Positions 30,799 to 36,557 of a DNA stretch of 38,622 nucleotides are shown here, piece by piece. The DNA is taken from assembly GCA_020832805.1 (NCBI GenBank), contig JAFIED010000126.1, positions 1-38,622 on the forward strand, in the 5' to 3' direction. Each line of letters starts with the position of its first letter. The stretch's first letter is position 1. A program made the translations under genes and the position numbers. The notes below the pieces were generated by a model, which saw only the letters and a program-made list of their open reading frames with translations, had not been told where the DNA came from and ran no database searches. The DNA comes from Pararhodobacter sp. (lineage in GTDB: Bacteria; Pseudomonadota; Alphaproteobacteria; Rhodobacterales; Rhodobacteraceae).

Positions 30799-30830
30799 GG
30801 AACCAAACGTGTCATCGCGCGTTTGGTTCC
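30799..30830. promoter_or_regulatory. palindromic divergent EcfG promoter (phyR <-> nepR-ecfG)
   Basis: Perfect inverted repeat: GGAACCAAACG (30799-30809), 10-nt centre, CGTTTGGTTCC (30820-30830). Read on the plus strand it is GGAAC-N16-CGTT (30799-30803, 30820-30823). Read on the minus strand it is the same GGAAC-N16-CGTT (30830-30826, 30809-30806). The -35 of each promoter therefore flanks the -10 of the other. Only one RNA polymerase can bind at a time, so phyR and nepR-ecfG transcription should be mutually exclusive but equally EcfG-dependent. Start points would be near 30831 (plus) and 30798 (minus). Confidence 0.85.
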
Positions 30831-30879
30831 CAACAATTCGGTCGCCGAAGCCTTGTTGAAAAAGCATTACCGTCGGCGC

Positions 30880-31086
30880 ATGATAGAAACAGTGACGAAG
30901 GCCAGCAAGTTGCATATGAAACAAACCGACAGTAACCGCAGCGGGAAGCACAAGTTATCGCCCGCTGTCGAACAGCAGATCAACGAGAACCTGCGCTTGC
31001 TTTACGAGCAGCAGCTTCAGGCGGATTTGCCGGACAAGTTGAAAGACCTTGTAGCGCGCCTGCGCAGCGAGGGAGAGCCGAAATGA
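30880..31086 (+). CDS. nepR: NepR anti-sigma factor
   Basis: 68 residues from ATG 30880 (56 from ATG 30916; neither has a good ribosome site). The C-terminal part, EQQINENLRLLYEQQLQ followed by ADLPDKLKDLVARL, has the two amphipathic helices of NepR, with the family LR-x-x-Y/L and P-x-x-L-x-x-L spacing. NepR sequesters EcfG until phosphorylated PhyR binds NepR. It is directly upstream of ecfG with an ATGA overlap, and behind the EcfG promoter at 30799-30823. The N-terminal tail is polar and variable, as usual for this family. Confidence 0.88.
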   Translation: MIETVTKASKLHMKQTDSNRSGKHKLSPAVEQQINENLRLLYEQQLQADLPDKLKDLVARLRSEGEPK

Positions 31087-31796
31087 CCGACACATCGGGC
31101 TTTCGCGCCGCAGAGGACGATGTGTTCCCTGCGGACTCTTCGCTGTCGGCCTTGCCGGCAGAGTCGGATCGCCGCGCAACCGATGCCGCGCAATCAACGG
31201 ATTCAAGCGTCAATAACGTTGCCGGTTCGCCAGCCGATAGCGTTTCGACCGATCCGCGTGAAGCGATCATCGAGCACTTGCCGGCACTGCGCGCCTTTGC
31301 ACTCAGCATTTCGCGTGATGCGTCACTGGCCGATGATCTGGTACAGGAAACGCTGCTGAAGGCCTGGACCAAGTTCCATCTGTTCACGCCCGGCACCAAT
31401 CTGCGCGCCTGGCTGTTCACGATTCTGCGCAACAGCCTGCATTCCCTGCGCCGCAAGCGCAAACGCGAGGTCGCCGACCCTGATGGCATCATGGCCGGCC
31501 AGTTGGCCACGAAACCTGATCATGATGGCAGGCTGGCGCTTTCCGATCTGGCGGCGGCTTTTGTCAAACTGCCGATCGAACAGCGCGAGGCACTGTTGCT
31601 GGTCGGTGCCATGGGCTTCTCGGTAGAAGAAGCTGCCGATACCTGCGGCTGCGCAGCCGGCACCATCAAAAGCCGCGCCGCGCGCGGGCGGCGTGCGCTG
31701 GCCGATTTGCTGGGTCTTGATCGGGGCGAAGGCATGGATCTGACAGAGGCCGCCACCATGGCCGTGATGTCGATGCAGGGGCAAAAGGCGGGATAA
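31083..31796 (+). CDS. ecfG: EcfG general stress response sigma factor
   Basis: 237-residue ECF sigma factor (ECF15/EcfG type). Sigma region 2 spans about 60-125 (IIEHLPALRAFALSISR, DDLVQETLLKAW, LRAWLFTILRN) and region 4 about 150-215 (LPIEQREALLLVGAMGFSVEEAADTCGCAAGTIKSRAARGR). A ~55-residue Ser/Ala/Asp-rich N-terminal extension is unusually long. ATG 31083 overlaps the nepR stop (ATGA). Freed from NepR, it directs RNA polymerase to GGAAC-N16/17-CGTT promoters, of which seven candidates lie in this window, including its own. The next gene, a histidine kinase, starts 6 bp after its stop and is therefore likely in the same operon. Confidence 0.95.
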   Translation: MTDTSGFRAAEDDVFPADSSLSALPAESDRRATDAAQSTDSSVNNVAGSPADSVSTDPREAIIEHLPALRAFALSISRDASLADDLVQETLLKAWTKFHLFTPGTNLRAWLFTILRNSLHSLRRKRKREVADPDGIMAGQLATKPDHDGRLALSDLAAAFVKLPIEQREALLLVGAMGFSVEEAADTCGCAAGTIKSRAARGRRALADLLGLDRGEGMDLTEAATMAVMSMQGQKAG

Positions 31797-31802
31797 GGCC
31801 AT

Positions 31803-33653
31803 ATGCGCACGTTACGGCCCGGTGCCTTGAAAGGCGCCACCGACAGGCTGTCGATCAGGCTACTGATCCTGCTGTCGGTGGCGCTTTTGCCATTGGGCGC
31901 GATCTCGTTCAGTGCCACGCTTGAGTTGACCAGAGCGGCACAGCGCACGGGCGAGCGCAGCCTGATTGCCCAGACCGCAGATTCGCTGGCGGGCGAGCGT
32001 GCGCTGGTCGAAAGCGCGCTGGCATCGGCCGATGCCATCCGGTCTCTGGTTCTGGAACGGCTGGATGACCCGCAAGCCTGCAACACCCTTTTGCGTGACT
32101 ATGTGGAACGATCCAATATCTACAGCCTGATTGCGTTCATCGGCGTGGATGGCGTGTCACAATGCATCTCGGGCGGTGAAGTGCTGAACTTTGGCGAAAG
32201 CCCGATGTTCCAGGGTCTGCGCGACGTCCCCATGACAATGATCAGCGCCAGCCCCTCTGGCCGGTCTACGGGCGTTCCTGTGGTCATTGTCACCCGGCCG
32301 GTCTTTGAAGATGGGTCCCTGGCGGGGTTTCTGTCGGTTTCGATCACAAGGCGGTCAATGGAACTGCTGGGGCAGCGAAGACTCGCGGATGCGCCCGCCG
32401 TTTCAGTCTTGCTTAACCGCGAGGGAGAGGTGCTCAGCCTTGATCCCGAAGGCGACCAGATGGCGCAGTTGCCGGGATCTCAGGCTTTGCGGCGCATGAC
32501 CGGGCAGGCGGGCAGCAATGTGTATCATGATCGCACGCGTGCGGGCCGGCCCGCCGTCTATGCCGTTGCCGAGTTGATCCCGCGCCAGCTTTACGGCCTG
32601 GCCATGTGGGAGGAGAATGCCGACCAGTTGTCAGTGCTGCAAACCAGCGCGCTGCCCCTGGTCTTTCCGGCCGTGATGTGGCTCTCCAGCTTGGCTGTCG
32701 TCCTGTTTTCGGTGCACTATCTGGTGCTCAGGCATCTGAGAAGCCTGAACCGCCAGGTGCGCCGCTTCGCCCTGGGTCAGCGCGAGCCCTGGGCAGAGCT
32801 TGCCGGTCATGTGCCGTCCGAGATCCGCGATCTGCAAAGCACGTTCCGCAACATGTCACGCCTGATCACCCGCGACGAGTTGGAACGGGAAAAGGCGCTG
32901 GTTGAAAAGACAGTGCTGCTGAAAGAGTTGCACCACCGCGTCAAGAACAACCTGCAACTGATCGCCTCGATCATCAATCTGCAGCTGCGCCAGATCGATG
33001 ATGCCGAGGCGCGGCGCGTTCTGCATGGTGTGCAGGAACGCGTGCTGGGGCTGGCTACGGTGCACCGGGCGCTTTACGGCGAGGAACACCTGGCGCATGT
33101 GCGGGCTGACCGCGTCATCGAGGAAATCACGGGCCGGATCGGGCGCCTGGGCACTGCACCAAACAAGACCCCGACGCTGAATCTGAAACTACAGCCGTTG
33201 ACGCTGGATGCCGATCATATGGTGCCTCTGACCTTTGTACTGAACGAGGGGCTGACCAACGCGCTGAAGTATATGGGCGCGGGTGCCGCCGCGCAGCCGG
33301 GTCACGGCTGGATCGATGTCGAACTGTATCTTGAGCCGCCCACCGGGGAAGACACGTCGGGGGCGGTTGTGTTGCGGATGCTCAACCCTTTGCCGTCTGA
33401 TGCGGCGGCACGCCATGTTGATACTGCCGGTGGCGATGGCGACCATGACCCGTCAGGCGATGGGCGCATGAAGCGCAGTACTGCGGCCAGTGGGCTTGGC
33501 CGGGATCTGATCGAGGCCTTTGCGCTGCAGCTCAACGGAACCCTGCACCTGGCACCCGCACATGATGCGCAGCGTGGACCCGTGTGGGAACTGTTGTTGC
33601 GTTTTCCCGCCCCGGCCGGTGCCGTGCTGGTGGAACCGGCCCCGCCGGCCTGA
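31803..33653 (+). CDS. membrane HisKA_2 sensor kinase of the general stress response
   Basis: 616 residues. Two membrane segments (about 18-40, LLILLSVALLPLGAISFSATL, and about 280-305, ALPLVFPAVMWLSSLAVVLFSVHYL) enclose a periplasmic Cache-like sensor domain of about 235 residues. A HAMP-like helix follows, then the HisKA_2 helix with phosphoacceptor His378 in ELHHRVKNN. The ATPase part has the N box (LNEGLTNALKYMG) and a G2-like GLGRDLIEAFALQLNG, but the DxGxG box is replaced by LNPLP (about 527-531). It lies 6 bp behind ecfG, as PhyK-type kinases often do, so it probably phosphorylates PhyR in response to an external signal. The ATP-box change may mean low or altered kinase activity, or a phosphatase role. 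Confidence 0.9.
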   Translation: MRTLRPGALKGATDRLSIRLLILLSVALLPLGAISFSATLELTRAAQRTGERSLIAQTADSLAGERALVESALASADAIRSLVLERLDDPQACNTLLRDYVERSNIYSLIAFIGVDGVSQCISGGEVLNFGESPMFQGLRDVPMTMISASPSGRSTGVPVVIVTRPVFEDGSLAGFLSVSITRRSMELLGQRRLADAPAVSVLLNREGEVLSLDPEGDQMAQLPGSQALRRMTGQAGSNVYHDRTRAGRPAVYAVAELIPRQLYGLAMWEENADQLSVLQTSALPLVFPAVMWLSSLAVVLFSVHYLVLRHLRSLNRQVRRFALGQREPWAELAGHVPSEIRDLQSTFRNMSRLITRDELEREKALVEKTVLLKELHHRVKNNLQLIASIINLQLRQIDDAEARRVLHGVQERVLGLATVHRALYGEEHLAHVRADRVIEEITGRIGRLGTAPNKTPTLNLKLQPLTLDADHMVPLTFVLNEGLTNALKYMGAGAAAQPGHGWIDVELYLEPPTGEDTSGAVVLRMLNPLPSDAAARHVDTAGGDGDHDPSGDGRMKRSTAASGLGRDLIEAFALQLNGTLHLAPAHDAQRGPVWELLLRFPAPAGAVLVEPAPPA

Positions 33654-33786
33654 CCCCCGCGCCACATCAGGCAGAAACAGCGCACGCGCGCCATGCCCCG
33701 TGCGGGCCGGCTGCGTTGCGCGATACACGGCCATCCTCAGCCGCCGTTTCCGGTTCGGAAAATTCCTTGTCGGTGCTTGCGAAGCG

Positions 33787-33811
33787 GGAACCTCTGACGG
33801 GTGACAGCGTT
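33787..33811 (+). promoter_or_regulatory. EcfG-type promoter for the CsbD/DUF883 operon
   Basis: GGAAC (33787-33791), a 16-bp spacer, CGTT (33808-33811). A leader of about 57 nt runs to the CsbD start at 33875, which has a strong AAAGGAG site. Confidence 0.8.
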
Positions 33812-33874
33812 ATTCACGTGTCAGCCGGCAAGAAGGGCATTCCGTCCCGCGCCGGTATCAAAAGGAGTTTTGTG

Positions 33875-34072
33875 ATGAATTGGGACCAGGTTAAAGGCAA
33901 GTGGAAGCAGATGACCGGCAGCGCCAAAGAGCGTTGGGGCAAGTTGACCGACGATGAACTGACCCAGATCGACGGCAGCCGTGAAAAGCTGGTCGGGAAA
34001 ATCCAGGAAAAATACGGGATCGCAAAGGAAGAGGCCGAAAAGCAGGTCGACGACTGGGGCAGCAAGGGCTGA
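33875..34072 (+). CDS. CsbD-family stress protein
   Basis: 65-residue hydrophilic helical protein of the CsbD family, full length: MNWDQVKGKWKQMTGSAKE followed by RWGKLTDDELTQIDGSREK, then KIQEKYGIAKEEAEKQVDDW. CsbD proteins are abundant during general stress in many bacteria, with unknown molecular role. ATG 33875 has AAAGGAG at the right spacing; the long open frame upstream does not resemble the family. It is the first gene behind the EcfG-like promoter at 33787. Next to it is a GC hairpin without a T-run (34107-34126) and then a DUF883 gene, so read-through could co-express them. Confidence 0.94.
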   Translation: MNWDQVKGKWKQMTGSAKERWGKLTDDELTQIDGSREKLVGKIQEKYGIAKEEAEKQVDDWGSKG

Positions 34073-34106
34073 CCTGACAGACCGTTTCATGGCCTGAACG
34101 CTACAG

Positions 34107-34126
34107 CCCCGGCCGTTCGGCCGGGG
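34107..34126. repeat. GC hairpin between CsbD and DUF883 genes
   Basis: CCCCGGCC (34107-34114) pairs with GGCCGGGG (34119-34126) across a 4-nt loop GTTC. There is no U-tract, so I read it as an intercistronic hairpin that may stabilise the csbD message or give partial termination rather than as a full terminator. Confidence 0.55.
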
Positions 34127-34164
34127 TGCCGCGTCGTGCCGTTTCGCACTAAAGGAGAATGATC

Positions 34165-34512
34165 ATGGCAAGCCAAGCTGCAGACAATGCACGCAAGAAA
34201 GTGGAAGACATTTCTGACAAGGCGGTCAAGCACGCGCGCGACGCCACCAACGACCTGGCCGACGACTTTTCGGCGCTCAAGGCGCAGTTGGAAGACCTGA
34301 CCAGAAGTGTCGCCAGAATGAGTGCCGAGCGGGTCGACGGCGCGGCGCGTCAAATCGCCTCGACGGCGAATGCCGGCTACGAACGGGCAGCAGACACGGT
34401 GGTTGATGCCTATTCAGAGGCAGAGCGCTTCACTGCGGAAAAGCCTGCCGTAGCACTGGGCATGGCCGCAGGCCTTGGCCTTCTGGCGGGCATGCTGTTG
34501 ACGCGGCGCTGA
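34165..34512 (+). CDS. DUF883 (ElaB/YqjD-like) membrane-anchored protein
   Basis: 115 residues. A long amphipathic helical part (about 5-85: NARKKVEDISDKAVKHARDA and SALKAQLEDLTRSVARMSAE) ends in one hydrophobic helix (VALGMAAGLGLLAGMLL) and a basic RR tail. This matches YqjD/ElaB, inner-membrane proteins of stationary phase that can bind ribosomes. The start ATG 34165 has AAAGGAG at 7-nt spacing; ATG 34159 is too close to it. It follows csbD, probably under the same EcfG promoter, and is followed 1 bp later by the interrupted holin-like gene. The YqjD-YqjE order is common in proteobacteria. Confidence 0.88.
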   Translation: MASQAADNARKKVEDISDKAVKHARDATNDLADDFSALKAQLEDLTRSVARMSAERVDGAARQIASTANAGYERAADTVVDAYSEAERFTAEKPAVALGMAAGLGLLAGMLLTRR

Positions 34513-34513
34513 C

Positions 34514-34885
34514 ATGTTGCCCGCGCCCGCAGCACTACGCCATTATGCCATCGGCAACGCGCGCCGCGCCGGCGTTCTGACCGCCGGCGCGGTGTCCATG
34601 GCAATCGGCGTCGGGTTCCTGCTGGCAGCATAGTGGAGCGCGGCAGCTTTGGCAATGGGTCCGGTGCTGGCCAGTCTTGCCTTGGCGGCACTGCTGGTCG
34701 GGGCGGGTCTGATCGTGGTGGCTTTGGCCCCGCCGGCCCCGCCAAGGCCAAAAGCGCCGCAGCCGCTTCGCAAGTTCGCCGCCGCGGCCACGCCATGGGA
34801 GCCGACCGGCAGGTTGTCGCCCGCCGCAGAGGCTTTCCTGTTTGGCGTATCTGTCGCCGTTCAATTGCGAAACCGCCGCCGCTAG
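34514..34885 (+). pseudogene. holin-like (YqjE-type) membrane gene with in-frame TAG
   Basis: One continuous frame from ATG 34514 is interrupted by TAG at 34631-34633, after 39 codons. Upstream of the stop it reads RRAGVLTAGAVSMAIGVGFL-LAA, and directly after it WSAAALAMGPVLASLALAAL then a second hydrophobic segment, so the two parts form the usual two-helix layout of phage-holin-family/YqjE proteins (first helix ending before a Trp-containing linker). The frame ends at 34885 with QLRNRRR. The TAG is either a nonsense mutation, a sequencing error or an amber read-through site. TTG 34649 or ATG 34655 could restart the second part, giving 77-79 residues with one full helix. It follows DUF883 by 1 bp and is very likely co-transcribed. 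Confidence 0.65.
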
Positions 34886-34931
34886 GCACCTGAATACACA
34901 CTAGCCCTTGTGGCAGCCGCCCTTGGCGGCG

Positions 34932-34960
34932 CCGTCCCCGATGCGTCGGGGGCGGTTTTT
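34932..34960 (+). terminator. intrinsic terminator
   Basis: CCGTCCCCGA (34932-34941) pairs with TCGGGGGCGG (34946-34955), one T-G wobble, a 4-nt loop, followed by TTTTT (34956-34960). It ends the CsbD/DUF883/holin-like transcription unit. Confidence 0.85.
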
Positions 34961-35008
34961 AAGTTTCTGATAAAAATAAATAATTTCTGATTTCTTTTGC
35001 GCCATACC

Positions 35009-35033
35009 GGAACCGGCACACGGCGCGCGCGTT
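35009..35033 (+). promoter_or_regulatory. EcfG-type promoter for the PRC-barrel gene
   Basis: GGAAC (35009-35013), a 16-bp spacer, CGTT (35030-35033). The gene starts at 35091 with a GGAG site, giving a leader of about 50 nt. Confidence 0.8.
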
Positions 35034-35090
35034 GTTATGGCGAGCCTCGGACAGCCGAGGCAACAGACCAGAATGTAATAGGAGCTTCTG

Positions 35091-36113
35091 ATGAAAAAGC
35101 TGATGATGACCACCGCAATCGTCGCGGCAACGACCTTTGGTGCTGCCGCCCAAACCGGCTATGGCGCGGAACAGAACGGTGCCGCCGCCGGCCAGATGAT
35201 GGTGCCGGCCTTCCTGGCAACCGACTTTACCGGCATGACGCTGTACACCCTTGACAGCGATGCGGCCCGCGCCGCCGGCCAGCCGCAAGGCGACGCCGCT
35301 GTTGACGGTCAGCCGCGTTCGCAGCGCTGGACCAGTTCCGACGTGTTCATGGCCGAGCGCGACAACTGGGAAAGCGTGGGCTCGATCAGCGATGTGGTGA
35401 TGAGCCAGGACGGTGCAGTGCGCGGCATCCTGATCGATGTCGGCGGTTTCCTGGGCATGTTCGCCCGGACCGTGATGGTTGATATCGACGAGTTGTATTT
35501 CGTGGCTGACGATTCCACCGCTGAGGATCTGAACGATTTCTTTGTGGTGGCGAGCCTGACACGTGAGCAGCTGGAGGCGCTGCCGGAATGGTCGGAAGAA
35601 ATGCTGCACGCCGGTTTCGAGTATCGCTCGGCACAGCATGGCGCGGCCACCCATGAGGCCGGCGAAGCGGCCGGCATGGGCGATCAGCAGGCCACCATGG
35701 ACCAAGAGCCGGTCATGGAGCCCGGCGCACAGGGCGACGCCGCCATGGGTGCCGAGCCAGGCGCGGCGACCGAAGACGGCCAGATCGGCGCGCCGGGTGC
35801 CCCCGCGGCGATCCCCGAGGGCTATGTAGCGGTCGATCCGACCGTTCCCACGGCCGAGCAACTGACCGATGCTGATGTCTATGACGCCGCCGGCGACCAC
35901 ATCGGTAACGTAAGCGATGCCATTCTTGACCCTGATGCCGGGGTGCGCGAGGTGATCGTTGACGTGGGTGGCTTTCTCGGCCTCGGATCGCACACGGTTG
36001 CCCTGCCGGTCGATGGGGCCGAGATCCTGTGGAACGAACAGGATGACAGTGTGCGCATTCACGTTGCCATGACGCGCGAACAGCTGGAAAGCCTGCCCGA
36101 ATACGAAGGGTAA
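35091..36113 (+). CDS. exported protein with two PRC-barrel domains
   Basis: 340 residues. A Sec signal (MKKLMMTTAIVAATTFGAAAQ, cleavage near residue 20) is followed by two PRC-barrel domains, about 80-165 (WESVGSISDVVMSQDGAVRG, then DVGGFLGMFARTVMV) and about 250-335 (IGNVSDAILDPDAGVREVIV, then DVGGFLGLGSHTVALP). Each ends with MTREQLE-x-LPE or LTREQLEALPE. Between them is a Met/Ala/Glu-rich low-complexity linker (about 180-245). Such proteins are periplasmic and their role is unknown; some bind metals or help stress survival. An EcfG promoter precedes it, so it is a likely stress protein acting outside the cytoplasm. ATG 35091 has TAGGAG upstream. The two domains look like a duplication. 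Confidence 0.9.
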   Translation: MKKLMMTTAIVAATTFGAAAQTGYGAEQNGAAAGQMMVPAFLATDFTGMTLYTLDSDAARAAGQPQGDAAVDGQPRSQRWTSSDVFMAERDNWESVGSISDVVMSQDGAVRGILIDVGGFLGMFARTVMVDIDELYFVADDSTAEDLNDFFVVASLTREQLEALPEWSEEMLHAGFEYRSAQHGAATHEAGEAAGMGDQQATMDQEPVMEPGAQGDAAMGAEPGAATEDGQIGAPGAPAAIPEGYVAVDPTVPTAEQLTDADVYDAAGDHIGNVSDAILDPDAGVREVIVDVGGFLGLGSHTVALPVDGAEILWNEQDDSVRIHVAMTREQLESLPEYEG

Positions 36114-36155
36114 TCCAGACTGTACCACGGCCAGGGCAACCTGGTTCATCGATTG

Positions 36156-36182
36156 GCCCCGTCGCTTTGCGGCGGGGCTTTT
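36156..36182 (+). terminator. intrinsic terminator after the PRC-barrel gene
   Basis: GCCCCGTCGC (36156-36165) pairs with GCGGCGGGGC (36169-36178), one T-G wobble, a 3-nt loop, then TTTT. It closes the stress island on the right. Confidence 0.8.
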
Positions 36183-36239
36183 CCGGTGGTAGCCGTCGCA
36201 GCCGGCAGATGGTGGCATGCGGCCCGGCGCATCGGTTTC

Positions 36240-36557
36240 TCAGCAGCTTGTTGCCAGCAGGACGGGCAGCAAGGTCGTGGCTGTGGCGCCCAAGCCGATC
36301 CACCCGCCGGTGCGCGGCAATTGTCTGGCCAGCAAGGCCCCTGCGCCGGCGCGGGGCAAGCCCAGCATCAGCATGGCACCCGCCCCCAGCGTGACCAGCC
36401 AGCCACTGATCAGCATGGCGTGATGCAGATCAATCCCGCCGGCGAGGGTGACCTCGGGCCAATCGCGCGCGCAGCCGGTGCCATGCAGGGCATAGACAGC
36501 TGAAAAGCCGGCGGCCCAGATGCCGGGACCGGCCAGTGAAAGTGCCAGCCACCTCAT
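36240..36557 (-). CDS. small three-helix membrane protein coupled to cytochrome oxidase gene, unknown
   Basis: 105 residues. Three hydrophobic segments: LALSLAGPGIWAAGFSAVYAL, HHAMLISGWLVTLGAGAMLML and GWIGLGATATTLLPVLLA. The ATG overlaps the stop of the cytochrome oxidase gene (ATGA). The longer frame upstream overlaps that gene and is not used. Between helices 1 and 2 is a short segment, HGTGCARDWPEV, with a conserved-looking histidine and cysteine, and it ends in Cys. I do not recognise a named family. Position and coupling suggest an accessory subunit or assembly protein of the oxidase. Confidence 0.7.
   Translation of the reverse strand: MRWLALSLAGPGIWAAGFSAVYALHGTGCARDWPEVTLAGGIDLHHAMLISGWLVTLGAGAMLMLGLPRAGAGALLARQLPRTGGWIGLGATATTLLPVLLATSC

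Noticed and set aside
30846-30880. Longer nepR reading frame extending into phyR
   Set aside because: The open frame from 30610 is antisense to phyR and upstream of the EcfG transcription start, so it cannot be part of nepR.
34631-34633. TAG as a recoded codon (pyrrolysine or selenocysteine)
   Set aside because: Selenocysteine uses TGA, and pyrrolysine is not expected in such a bacterium; nonsense mutation, sequencing error or ordinary read-through are simpler.
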